A DNA stretch of 64,000 nucleotides, taken from NCBI RefSeq assembly GCF_034931025.1, contig NZ_JAYGIL010000031.1, positions 1 to 64,000 of the forward strand, given 5' to 3'. The translations under genes were made by a program, and so were the position numbers. This stretch comes from Arcicella gelida (GTDB taxonomy: Bacteria > Bacteroidota > Bacteroidia > Cytophagales > Spirosomataceae). Under the pieces are notes generated by a model, which had not been told where the DNA came from, did no database searches, and saw nothing but the letters and a program-made list of their open reading frames with translations. Positions 43,453-53,800 of this stretch are shown piece by piece (position 1 is the first letter of the stretch; every line of letters starts with the position of its first letter).

Positions 43453-44337
43453 ATGATTGAGAAACAAGAAGGCTTTGTCGGGCAACGAACTTATATCATG
43501 CCTAATGAATTATTAACCCGAATTGCCAAGCATCCATTAGTTGAAGCCTTGCACATTACGGATATTGGTTATTATCCAAAAGCGGGTTTTCATGCACGAG
43601 AAAGGCAATATGGTTGCCAGCAACATATATTGATTTACTGTGTGCAGGGCGAAGGTTGGTTTGAAATCAATCAACAAAAACATCTTGTAAAACCCGACCA
43701 TTTTTTTATTCTACCTGCCAATATTGCTCATAGTTATGGTGCAAACCTAAGTAATCCGTGGTCTATTTATTGGGTGCATTTTACGGGTTCTCGTTCATCG
43801 CATTATCTTGATTTTTTAATAGATGATTCTGAAAATTATGCCCCGATTATGATGCCGCCAAACAGCGAACGAATCGTAATGTTTGATGACATTATTTCAC
43901 ACATCGAGATGTCTTTCAACGACGATAATATTGTTTATGCAAACACCAGTTTTTCACATTTTCTCACTACTTTCAAAGCATCTGTTTTCAATCCCAATCC
44001 ACAGCAATCATCCGACGCAGATCCAATCAGTGTTGTGATTTCTTATATGAAAGCACATCTTACTAAAACGCTTACTTTAGAACAATTAGCGGAAGTTGCT
44101 GGGATGTCAGCTTCGCACTTTTCAGCAGTTTTTCGCCAAAAAGTACAAAGCTCTCCTATCAACTTTTTCACTTTTCTCAAGATTCAACAGGCTTGTCGTT
44201 TATTGGAATATAGCAAGTTGAGAGTAAAAGAAATTGCCTATCAAATTGGTTATAATGACCCTTATCATTTCAGCAGAGTATTCACTACCGTTATGGGAAT
44301 TTCTCCACGAGATTTTAGAAAAATGGGCAAACATTAG
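43453..44337 (+). CDS. AraC-family regulator with cupin sensor domain
   Basis: 294 residues. The N-terminal cupin (QHILIYCVQGEGWFEINQQK, FFILPANIAHSYGAN, WSIYWVHFTG) is the sugar-sensing half. The C-terminal 100 residues hold two helix-turn-helix motifs (TLEQLAEVAGMSASHFSAVF and RVKEIAYQIGYNDPYHFSRV, ending GISPRDFRK). It lies between, and divergent from, the sugar porter gene, at the end of the polysaccharide utilisation locus, so it is the likely activator of these genes. The inducer is not readable. Confidence 0.93.
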   Translation: MIEKQEGFVGQRTYIMPNELLTRIAKHPLVEALHITDIGYYPKAGFHARERQYGCQQHILIYCVQGEGWFEINQQKHLVKPDHFFILPANIAHSYGANLSNPWSIYWVHFTGSRSSHYLDFLIDDSENYAPIMMPPNSERIVMFDDIISHIEMSFNDDNIVYANTSFSHFLTTFKASVFNPNPQQSSDADPISVVISYMKAHLTKTLTLEQLAEVAGMSASHFSAVFRQKVQSSPINFFTFLKIQQACRLLEYSKLRVKEIAYQIGYNDPYHFSRVFTTVMGISPRDFRKMGKH

Positions 44338-44343
44338 ATTATT

Positions 44344-44392
44344 ATGCTGCTTTAAGCTGTAGGCAATAGGCTTTATGCTGTTGGCTGAAAGC
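44344..44392 (+). repeat. 7-bp-period array behind the AraC gene stop
   Basis: Seven words of form NNNNNGC follow without gap: ATGCTGC, TTTAAGC, TGTAGGC, AATAGGC, TTTATGC, TGTTGGC, TGAAAGC. It starts 6 bp after the AraC stop codon and is inverted with respect to the next array. Confidence 0.85.
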
Positions 44393-44420
44393 CAAATTCA
44401 GGAATAAAGTATACTTTTTT

Positions 44421-44466
44421 GCTTATAGATTAGTGCCTACAGCTTACAGCCCAATGCCTAAAGCGA
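44421..44466 (-). repeat. 7-bp-period array overlapping the DUF5107 gene stop
   Basis: Read in the direction of the DUF5107 gene, TTTAGGC, ATTGGGC, TGTAAGC, TGTAGGC follow its stop codon (44458-44460) in 7-bp steps. Same NNNNNGC words as the facing array after the AraC gene; together they can pair across the 28-bp gap. Confidence 0.85.
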
Positions 44467-47400
44467 AAAACTTTTCAAAAAGTCGATCATATTTTTATGT
44501 AAAATAGCTCCTTGATGATTGATATTCATTACTAAAATTCTATCAAAAAAGATTTGGGCTTCTTCATAAAATCCTAAACCTAAATGCCCTAAAGCGATTA
44601 AATAAAGGCAGTGAATTTGATTTCTTTCATTTAAATCAGCATCAAAAACCAATAAATCGGGTAAAGACACAGCGAAGTAATCAATTTTTACTTCATCGTT
44701 TTGATGAACTTCTCCAAAGCCAATCAGTCTATGAAAAAGTGCTTCTGCCTTTTCAATATTTCCTAATTTTTTCCAAGCTAAGCCTTGGTAGAAAATCTTA
44801 TCAGGTTGTTGATCATTATAAAAAATTGCCTGTGCGGGTTCGTCTAAACCTATAATTGCTAACTGAAAATTTTCTTTCGCTTTTTCAGACATAGCTAAAC
44901 CTTCATACGCCAAACCTTTTAAATAGAAAATATCGTTTTCTTGTACGCCAAACAATTTGCCTTCACCTAAATTAATTGGATACTTTTCTGCTGCATTTAA
45001 CAAGTGTAAAGCTTCTTCAAAATTTTGATTGAGAATAGCTTTTTTGGCTAATTCAAGATGACAAATCAAGTATTGTCCAACTACTTTTCCTTCGCCACCT
45101 TCCCAAGGATGAAACTGTCGGGAAGCTAATAATTCAACTGCTTTTTCATAATTTCCTAATTGATTATGTAAAGTGATTCTTTCTAAAAATAAATCATCTC
45201 GCTGATTACTCACCTCAAGGTCATTTTCCAATAAATTCAATCGTTCTTGTGGATTGTAATTCAGCTTTTTATACAATTGGTCAAGCTCCATCAACACTCT
45301 GGCATCTTTCTGATCTAAAGAAAAAGCCTTTTCCATTGCTTCAAGCGATTTTTTAGCATCATTGAGTTTATTAAAATAAGCTAAAGATAAATTTCTAAAA
45401 ACCGTCGGGAAATTATCATTTAAACTCGCCGAACGTTCCCAACAAGCAATGGCTTCGGGATATTGGCGATTGGCGTACCAAAAATTTCCTAAGAAATAAT
45501 GGGCATTGGCATCCAATGGATTTTGTTCAATTGCCCAAGTAAGCACTACTACTTCGTCTAAACGATTTGGAAATACATAAGCAGGATTGGCTTCTTGTGC
45601 TTTTTCCAGAAAGCGGTTTTGTTGTAATTTATCGCCCAAATTATTATTGATAAACGCCATAAAATAATACAACATTGGATACGCTTCTTTACTTTCGGAA
45701 AGGTGAACCGACAATAAATCCGCAGCTTCCTGATATAAACCAGCCTCTAAATAATCGGTAGCATATTCCAGATAAGTGTGTACATTTTGGCGAAGAAGAG
45801 TAGTAAAACTTGTGAAAGTTTCTTTGGCTAAATTTTTATCAAAAGCCTTTTCAATAAGGTATTTTTCAAACAAGCAACCCACATTGAATTGATCAATCTG
45901 TAAACTTTCTTCTATCAGCTTTAGGGCTTCTTCTTTTCTGTTCAAATGCCGAAGAATGACTACTTTCAAATGGCGAGCGGAATGTCCATGCCAATTTTTA
46001 ATCATCGACTTCGACACTTCTTCTAAAGCCTGAGCATATTTTCCTCTTCTGGTAGAAATTCTTGCCAAAGCCAAATAAGCATTGTCTTGCCAAGCGGCGT
46101 TCCAAGTGGCTTTAAAAAATACTTCGTAGGCTTCGTCATACAATCCCAACTTGGTTAAACATAAACCTAAATTGAAAAATGCTTCTCCATCATAAGGATT
46201 TGGATTTCTTTGGCTTAGTGTCTGAATAGCTTTTTCAAAATACGGTTTTGCTTTTAAAAATTGTCCACGTTTGTAATACCACAAGCCCATTGCATTGTTT
46301 GAACGAATATCTTGTGGGTCACGGCGAAGTACTTCTTCGTAATAATCTGTCGCCAAATAAGTAGCGTGACGATACTGCTCGATGTGTTGACCTGTCAGAA
46401 ACAATTGTTCGTTACTCTCAATTTCAGCAGGCATTTTCGCAGCCATTGCAGGTGCTGGAATCTCTTTATCAACCTGTAATTCTGGCTGATAAGCCACTAA
46501 TTTAGTGCCATCGGAAGCTGATAAACGCAAACGCAATTGTTCCACTTGAATATCCGTGTAAGGCAAATAATGATGAAATGTTTGTGCTGGCGAAATATCA
46601 ATGATGTCGGCAAAAATAACTTTATCATTCAAACTCAATTCAATCTTAGCTTTCGGGTACGAAGCCGTCGTGTAAGCTTTGATATGAATAATATTATTTT
46701 CGTACTCCAAATTAATGGCCGCTTCTTTAGTGGCATTTTTTACAATACCGATTTCGCTGTAAGGCATAAAGTACTGCACAAAACGACGTTCTTCGTTGGG
46801 CATAATCCATGAAAAATCGGGCTGATTATCAGTAAAAACGCCCGTCATCAATTCAATATAAGGACCGTCTTCATCCGTCAAATTTCTGTCCCAAGCATAG
46901 CCAAATTCTCCATTTCCCCAAGTCCATTGTTTTTTTCCGGGCGAAACATGATGATTTGCCACGTGTAGCAAACCGCCTTTACTGTCGTTTTCATAACCGC
47001 CCATAAAATCATACTTCGATTTTATCGCCATATAAGAAGTAGGCACAGGAATATTTTTGTACCAAGAAATATCAGTTCCGGGCGAATAATCTACTTTATA
47101 ATAAGTGCCTTTGGCGATTGGAAACGAAGAAACATCTCGTTTTCCGTGGTCAAAAACAGCATAAACATCTGGCGGAAAAACAGATTGATAATGATCATTT
47201 ACCTTTACTGCTGGATTTGCCCACCAAAGAAAAGTCTGCGGAATACTTGTTCGGTTATACAATACTCCCTGAATTTCTAAATAAGCTTTATCTGGATGCA
47301 AAGTAAAACCCGCCATGCCTTTGGTACGAAACATGCGTTCTACTTCACTAACCCAAACTGTTTTTGAGCCATCTGCATTTTCTTCAATCGTAAAATCAAT

Positions 47401-47796
47401 AGGTTCAAAAGTACTCGGACGATGATGTTGTGGCCAATTAAATTCTATTCCGCCCGAAATCCACGGGCCTGTTAAACCCACCAAAGCGGGTTTGATAACT
47501 TGATTGTAATAAATAAAATGGCGTTGTTTTACTTTGTCATAAGCCATTTGGATTCTTCCACCCAACTCTGGCAAAATCATAATTTTCAAATATTGATTTT
47601 CCAGATAAATAGCTTGATAACTTTTATCTTCTTTGGTATCTTCTATTTTTTCAATGACAGCGTGCGGATATACTACTCCGCTACTTCCTTGGTAAACTCT
47701 TTTTTCTAAAAACATCGGATTCTTCTCGGGCTTTCCAATGCCATAAGTAGGAATCACAACAGTTTCTTCCCAAACATTCACTAATTGATTATTCAT
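44458..47796 (-). CDS. DUF5107 domain-TPR repeat protein
   Basis: 1112 residues. The first 380 or so form the DUF5107 beta-sandwich domain (MILPELGGRIQMAYDKVKQR, GPWISGGIEFNWPQHHRPST, GFTLHPDKAYLEIQGVLYNR), which resembles the galactose-mutarotase fold. The rest is a long helical array of TPR-like repeats (ARLYKRGQF-type helices: AMGLWYYKRGQFLKAKPYF, EAFFNLGLCLTKLGLYDEAY, AHYFLGNFWYANRQYPEAI). No signal peptide is seen, so it is probably cytoplasmic. Such proteins are regularly encoded with glycosidases in this phylum. It is 62 bp downstream of the GH2 gene on the same strand. Confidence 0.9.
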   Translation of the reverse strand: MNNQLVNVWEETVVIPTYGIGKPEKNPMFLEKRVYQGSSGVVYPHAVIEKIEDTKEDKSYQAIYLENQYLKIMILPELGGRIQMAYDKVKQRHFIYYNQVIKPALVGLTGPWISGGIEFNWPQHHRPSTFEPIDFTIEENADGSKTVWVSEVERMFRTKGMAGFTLHPDKAYLEIQGVLYNRTSIPQTFLWWANPAVKVNDHYQSVFPPDVYAVFDHGKRDVSSFPIAKGTYYKVDYSPGTDISWYKNIPVPTSYMAIKSKYDFMGGYENDSKGGLLHVANHHVSPGKKQWTWGNGEFGYAWDRNLTDEDGPYIELMTGVFTDNQPDFSWIMPNEERRFVQYFMPYSEIGIVKNATKEAAINLEYENNIIHIKAYTTASYPKAKIELSLNDKVIFADIIDISPAQTFHHYLPYTDIQVEQLRLRLSASDGTKLVAYQPELQVDKEIPAPAMAAKMPAEIESNEQLFLTGQHIEQYRHATYLATDYYEEVLRRDPQDIRSNNAMGLWYYKRGQFLKAKPYFEKAIQTLSQRNPNPYDGEAFFNLGLCLTKLGLYDEAYEVFFKATWNAAWQDNAYLALARISTRRGKYAQALEEVSKSMIKNWHGHSARHLKVVILRHLNRKEEALKLIEESLQIDQFNVGCLFEKYLIEKAFDKNLAKETFTSFTTLLRQNVHTYLEYATDYLEAGLYQEAADLLSVHLSESKEAYPMLYYFMAFINNNLGDKLQQNRFLEKAQEANPAYVFPNRLDEVVVLTWAIEQNPLDANAHYFLGNFWYANRQYPEAIACWERSASLNDNFPTVFRNLSLAYFNKLNDAKKSLEAMEKAFSLDQKDARVLMELDQLYKKLNYNPQERLNLLENDLEVSNQRDDLFLERITLHNQLGNYEKAVELLASRQFHPWEGGEGKVVGQYLICHLELAKKAILNQNFEEALHLLNAAEKYPINLGEGKLFGVQENDIFYLKGLAYEGLAMSEKAKENFQLAIIGLDEPAQAIFYNDQQPDKIFYQGLAWKKLGNIEKAEALFHRLIGFGEVHQNDEVKIDYFAVSLPDLLVFDADLNERNQIHCLYLIALGHLGLGFYEEAQIFFDRILVMNINHQGAILHKNMIDFLKSFSL

Positions 47797-47858
47797 AATT
47801 TGTGTGTAATTTCTTGGTTAAGGTTTTACAAAATACCCTGTGAAAATGTAAAATCTAC

Positions 47859-50720
47859 TTAGTTTTTACTTTCGAACAATCCTTTCAAAGCAGGTATTTC
47901 CATTTGTTGGGTCGGATTAAACGCTTTGCAGTTCAGATATTTTAATAAACTATATTTTAACTGACGAGTAGCAGGACGTTGGTCGATATTGTTAGTTAAA
48001 TCAATGCTACAAACCATCAATTTGCCTTTGCCTACTTTTGCCTCAAAAGCCAAAGCAAGTCTGCGATTTTCAAACCAAGTATCAATGGGTTGAATACTTG
48101 CCTTCAAAGAAGTAGGGAATTCATCCAGAATTATCGCTTGTGAATGACTCATAATGTCTTGCCACTGATAATTGCTAAAAGACTCTGTTGGAAATTCATT
48201 GAAAATAGGACTTTTCGGATTACAAGTAATTCCTAAAGTGTGTGGCCCTTGTCCGCTTGTCCAAGCTGTATTCCAGAAAATACTCGAAAAACCAACTTTT
48301 ACGTCTGCTCCTTTTCCTTTTTTTACTTGATTATAAGCTAACAGTAAAACCGTTTTTCCAGCTTCTAATTGTTGTATAATTTCAGGATTCAGAGACTCGG
48401 CAATTAGCACATTTCCAGTAGCAGATGCTACCGAAAGTTTGGAAGGATAAACCCAAAAATCCCAGCTATTTTTAATCTCAGTACCTTCAATACTTAATTT
48501 CAAGACCAATTTCTGAGCTTTCGTAAAGACTGTTAACGATTCTTTTAGCTGACCAATGGTTTGTACATTATCAATATCAACTTGTTCTTTGATGAAAAAT
48601 CCTTTCCGTTGCACTTTACCTGATTCATCCACAATCTGCCACAAAATTTTAGCATTCTTTAACGCCTTTGCTCCGAAATGAGCCATTTCTAAAGTAGCTT
48701 CCATATTTTCCTGATTGGTATAAATCAAAGAAGTAAAACGAGCTAACAAAACAGTGGTGTTGCAAAAAGTACGATATTCTTCGGGCGAAGTATAGCCTTT
48801 TGATTCCCAAAAAGCATCTAAAGCACCGACCAAAGCCGTTCCTTGTCCAGGGAAATCGTGTAAGCCCAATAACTGAAAACCACCAAAACCGGGAGTACGC
48901 AAAGCGGCTTCAATATCAGCTTTATAACAAAGTGTTTGCAAACGCCCAGAAGCATATAGAAAATCTTCTGCTTGATTGCCCATGCCTTTAGCTTCTAAAG
49001 TTTCTTTGAAAATCTCAAAATTAGTTGCCTTCAAAACACCCGTATATTTCGATATTTCCTTTAAGTTGGGGTATGCACACCATTGTCCTATTTCGTGACT
49101 AATGTAAGGCTGATTGGCTGTGCCACCAGTTCTTTTTCGCCAATCGTAAAATGTGTTGGGTTTTTCTTTGTTGATGATACTGTTCGTCTCTTCGCCCCAA
49201 CGCTGAATACGGGCATCTGAATGAATATTGAATTGGTTTTCGGGCAAAATTGGCCAACCTGCACCACTGGTATATAAACGACGAGTATCTTTTTGTTTGA
49301 AATGCTCAACCCATTTTCCAAGAAAATCATTTTGATTGATTCCCGCAGGTTCGTTGCCGTAAGACATCATGCAAAAAGAAGGATGGTTGCCATAATTTTT
49401 TAAAATGCGTTCTGATTCTTTGTAAATAAAATCATCGACTAAACCGCCCGTGCCAACCGCACTTCCTTGATTTGCCCAAAGCGGACTTTCTACATACAAA
49501 TAAACGCCCAAACTATCTGCGACTTGAAAGGCAACTTCTGGCGGACACCAAGAGTGAAAACGCAAGTGATTGAGTCCATAACTTTTGATGGTGGTGAAGA
49601 TTTTATTCCAATAAGTACGCTCAGTAGAAGGATAGCCCGTCAATGGAAACCCTGCACAATCTACATCGCCACGCAAGAAAATTGGGCGACCATTGATGGC
49701 AATTCGAGAACCAATTGTTGACATTTCACGCATTCCGAAAGTCGATACTTTTTCAGAAACGATTGTTCCTTTTTCATCCACTAATTGCGTTTTTAATTGG
49801 TATAAATTAGGTGAAAATTCATCCCAAAGTTCAGGGTTTGGAATGCGATAAGTAGTGCTAAGGTTTGTCGTTTCCGTTGAAAAAGTGACTGCTTCTTCTT
49901 GTGCTGGCAAAAGTGTTTTATTTCCTTGCAGACTTTGTACTTGGTAAATCACTTTTCCTTTAAAAGCCTGATTCCTTGTCTGTTTTAAGCCCAAAGCAAT
50001 CTGTACCGACGAAGAAGAAAGATGGGGAAAAATCTGAATATCTTCGATATTCGTAGAGGCTTTTGCTTCTAAAGAAATCTCCCCAACTATTCCATTCCAA
50101 TTGGTTTGTGTATGCTCAGTAATGCTTGAAGAATTTGGGCCAATATAGATTTTAATTCTGTTGTCAACACGAATCACAATCTCGTTATTTTTCTCTTTCA
50201 AAAGCCCTGTAATATCATATTGATGTGCCGTTACTAAACTATTTTGTGTACCTGCAAACTTGCCATTTACAAAAACACTTGTTTCCCAATGGCAACGTTC
50301 TAAGTTCAAAATAACGGTTTTCTTAGCCCAATTTTCAGGAATGGTAATTTTCTTTTTGTACCAAGCAGGAGCAGCAAAATACTTCGTGGATTTCAACCAA
50401 AAAGGGATTTTTATATCATTTTGGCGATATTTTGCATATTTTTCAGAGAAATAATAGCTACTATCAATCACATCGCCCGTCCAAGGGGTTTGTAAAGTAA
50501 TGTCATCGCCTTTGCCATTTTCAGTTAATGAACCGGGCAATTGTACTTTTTCTGAATAGGAAACTTCCCACCAATGTTCTTGCAAACCTTTGTCTTTAGG
50601 GTCGAGTTTTAGCTCCCAAGTTCCTGCTAATGAAATTTTCTGTTGGGCAAAAATATCGAAGGAGAAAACCAAAAAAAATCCTAAGATAGATAAACTAATC
50701 AGTATTTGTCTTTTATTCAT
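47859..50720 (-). CDS. Secreted glycoside hydrolase family 2 enzyme
   Basis: 953 residues with signal peptide MNKRQILISLSILGFFLVFS ending near FAQ. The GH2 order is sugar-binding jelly roll (WAKKTVILNLERCHWETSVF), immunoglobulin-like domain, then the TIM barrel with GLNHLRFHSWCPPE, acid/base E457 in SYGNEPAGIN and nucleophile E543 in ISHEIGQWCAYPN. About 250 extra C-terminal residues form further beta domains, including a stretch like a glutamine-amidotransferase-type or abfB-like fold (GKTVLLLAYNQVKKGKG). Possible activities are beta-galactosidase, beta-glucuronidase or similar; the exact sugar is not decided by these motifs. Confidence 0.9.
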   Translation of the reverse strand: MNKRQILISLSILGFFLVFSFDIFAQQKISLAGTWELKLDPKDKGLQEHWWEVSYSEKVQLPGSLTENGKGDDITLQTPWTGDVIDSSYYFSEKYAKYRQNDIKIPFWLKSTKYFAAPAWYKKKITIPENWAKKTVILNLERCHWETSVFVNGKFAGTQNSLVTAHQYDITGLLKEKNNEIVIRVDNRIKIYIGPNSSSITEHTQTNWNGIVGEISLEAKASTNIEDIQIFPHLSSSSVQIALGLKQTRNQAFKGKVIYQVQSLQGNKTLLPAQEEAVTFSTETTNLSTTYRIPNPELWDEFSPNLYQLKTQLVDEKGTIVSEKVSTFGMREMSTIGSRIAINGRPIFLRGDVDCAGFPLTGYPSTERTYWNKIFTTIKSYGLNHLRFHSWCPPEVAFQVADSLGVYLYVESPLWANQGSAVGTGGLVDDFIYKESERILKNYGNHPSFCMMSYGNEPAGINQNDFLGKWVEHFKQKDTRRLYTSGAGWPILPENQFNIHSDARIQRWGEETNSIINKEKPNTFYDWRKRTGGTANQPYISHEIGQWCAYPNLKEISKYTGVLKATNFEIFKETLEAKGMGNQAEDFLYASGRLQTLCYKADIEAALRTPGFGGFQLLGLHDFPGQGTALVGALDAFWESKGYTSPEEYRTFCNTTVLLARFTSLIYTNQENMEATLEMAHFGAKALKNAKILWQIVDESGKVQRKGFFIKEQVDIDNVQTIGQLKESLTVFTKAQKLVLKLSIEGTEIKNSWDFWVYPSKLSVASATGNVLIAESLNPEIIQQLEAGKTVLLLAYNQVKKGKGADVKVGFSSIFWNTAWTSGQGPHTLGITCNPKSPIFNEFPTESFSNYQWQDIMSHSQAIILDEFPTSLKASIQPIDTWFENRRLALAFEAKVGKGKLMVCSIDLTNNIDQRPATRQLKYSLLKYLNCKAFNPTQQMEIPALKGLFESKN

Positions 50721-50836
50721 TTTTCTAAAATCTGTATTTTGTTTGATTCAAATATTTCTACAAAACAAGTTATTTCGAGTACTTCAAACCATAGCGGATT
50801 CATTTATTTTGATGGATAATTTTATGATTAATATTT

Positions 50837-53800
50837 TCATCGTAAATTTTTATTATCAAAACTCAATACTTTTAAAGTAGCATTATTCCGAGAAACAATT
50901 ACCGACTTTTTAGTACTTGAATTACGAATTGAAATGATACTTTTACAATCTCCATCGGTGAAAAAACCTGTTTTCTCTAAAGCCAGTACTTCAAAATTTC
51001 CTTTACCATTTCCTTTCAAAACCGTTCCGTAAGAGGCATCATATCGCCCAGCAACAGGTTCTACGCCATAATCATTTCCGATTAAAATCATGTCTAAATT
51101 TCCGTCAACATCGAAGTCTTCTATCAAAATATCTTGACAAACTGACCACTGAACTGCATTGGGCAATGTCTTGAATTTAAAGTTATTATTACCCAAATTT
51201 TCAAGGTAAATACTCTCTTGAAGAAATACTTTTGTTATCATCGCAGCTTTGCGTTGTTCTTCTGAAAGTACATCGTTCATGGTGGCTTTGGCATACAATG
51301 CGTAAGTATTATACTTTGCTTTGAAGAAAGGAATTTGCCGAACAAGCTCGTCTCTGGATGGAATTGGATATTCAACGCCTTTCAAGAAATAAGAAGGAAT
51401 GGCATCCCAACGACCATTATTATCGTAATCTGCCCCATAAATGGTCAGCGGTTCTTGTTTTGAAAAATGATAGCGATTGTTTGTTCCGAGGTTTCCTACC
51501 ACAAAATCTATATCACCATCTTTGTCAAAATCAGCGGCTTTAATACAATTCCACAAACCATTTGATGCTGGAAAAGTATTGGTTTCTACCAATTCACCTT
51601 GCTTATTTTGAAACAAAGTGATGGGCATACACTCGCCAACGACGATTAAATCTTCCCAAGAATCATGGTCAACATCTGCCCAAATTGCCGAAGTAACCAT
51701 GCCGATTGTTCGCAAATTAGGAGCAGAATTGTCCGTAATATCTTTAAAATAACCGCCTTCGTTACTCAACAAATAGCTTTCTCCAGCTTTTGGATATTGC
51801 AATGGATTTAGCCTTCCTCCTCTGAATATGTCCAAATCTCCGTCATGGTCAAAATCGTTTGCAATTACACAAGAACCACTATGCCCAATGTTAGGCAAGT
51901 GGTTCTTTGCCTGTGTAAAACTTCCTTTCCCATTATTCAAGTATAGGCGATCCTGATAATATTCTGAGCCATCGAAGTACTCGTTTGAGCCACTAACGAT
52001 GTATAAATCCAAATCTTTATCGCTGTCTGCATCAAAAAATAATACGCCAACGTCTTCTTCATTTTTCTCCTGATTTTCTTTGGTTAAGGCAGTTTGTTGA
52101 AACTTTCCATTGGGCTTCTGAATGAATAACTTTCCTTCATGCAAGTACGAACCACCCACAAAAAAATCTTCTAAGCCGTCACCATTTACGTCACCAGAAG
52201 CCATTTTAGGTCCTTGTTGCGAAAGTTTGTGCATCAATAAAGTTTCCTGATTGTAATCCATATAAGGTTCTTCTTGATGAACAAAACCCTTCATAAAATT
52301 AGATTCATCTGAAAAAAGTGTAGTTTTTAGTGTGTTAATAATACTTTGCTTTTTAGCATTTTTATAGTCAGCCAGAAGTGTTTGATTGGCTTTTACATTT
52401 CGTAATACTTGTGTTTTCCCGTCAGACCAAAGTACTTGAACTGAATCAATTGTCGGGTTTTCTCCCAAACCAAAATGAACCAAAAAATCACTGGAAGACT
52501 GAAAACCTTTAGTAACCGACTGATGAATTTTCTGCAATTTTCCTTGTTGAAAAAGCGTAACATCACTTCCTAAACCAAAAGTATTTTGTGCTGTTCCTTG
52601 TAGTTTTACTTTTAAAAAAGCTTTTGTAGGCGTGTTATTTTTTAACAGAAAAGCTTCTTGATTGATGTTGTTCACAACTAAATCTAAATCGCCATCATTG
52701 TCAAAATCTGCATAAGCCGCACCATTTGAAAGCGAAGGCAAATCACCAAAAGCATCATTTGAAATATCTTTGAAAGTTAAATCTCCATTGTTGCGAAACA
52801 AATAATTTACTTTCTTAAGTGTATTCATTTTCAAAGCTCCTTTTTTCATCAAGTCGTCCACTTCCTTTTTTGAAGTACTTGCCTGAGCCATTTCTGTATT
52901 ATAACTTACAAAATCTAAATCGGTAATATCTCGTAAATAACCATTGCTGATGAATAAATCTTTTTTCCCATCATTATCAAAATCTGCAAACAAAGGCGAC
53001 CAACTCCAATCTGTACTATGAACACCTGCCAACTGAGCAATTTCAGAAAAATGCACTTTTCCATCAGGCGTTTTTCCAACATTCAGATGCAACATATTTC
53101 GCATAAATTGTGGATGATAGCCCAAAGCCAAACTTTGTTCGTACTGTACATAATTAGCTGGCCCCGCCATTTTTTTACGCTGTTCGTTATCGGCTGGAAG
53201 CATATCAACAGACATCAAATCAAATTTTCCATCATTATTAAAATCTGCAACATCGCTCCCCATTGAAAACTGACTATGATGCCCGAAAACCTCTTTGGCT
53301 GATTCCGTGAAAGTTCCATCATGATTATTGAGATAGAGTAAATCATTGGAAAGAAAATCGTTGCCTACAAAAATATCTTCCCAACCATCTTCATTTACGT
53401 CAGCTATGGATAAACCCAAACTCATTCCATCGTGAAGAATTCCAGCTTTTCGAGAAATGTCCGAGAAAGTGCCATTTCCATTATTTTGAAAAAGTTTATC
53501 GGCAGATAATCCACTTCCATCTGAAATGGGAGCAATTAAAGCATTAGGATTTCGGGTAGAATTTGTACTTGTGATGAAAAATAAATCTAAATCATTGTCT
53601 TTATCAAAATCAAAAAAAGCGGCTTGGTTACTGAAAGTTGTATCTGCCAAGCCATACTCTTTGGCAGATTCTATGAAACTAATTTTCCCTCCGCTAGAAT
53701 GATTGATATATAATTGATTAGCTCGCTGAAAAGATGGATAATTTCCTGATTTGCAAACATAAATATCCAAAAGTCCATCGCCATTTACATCCGCCATGGT

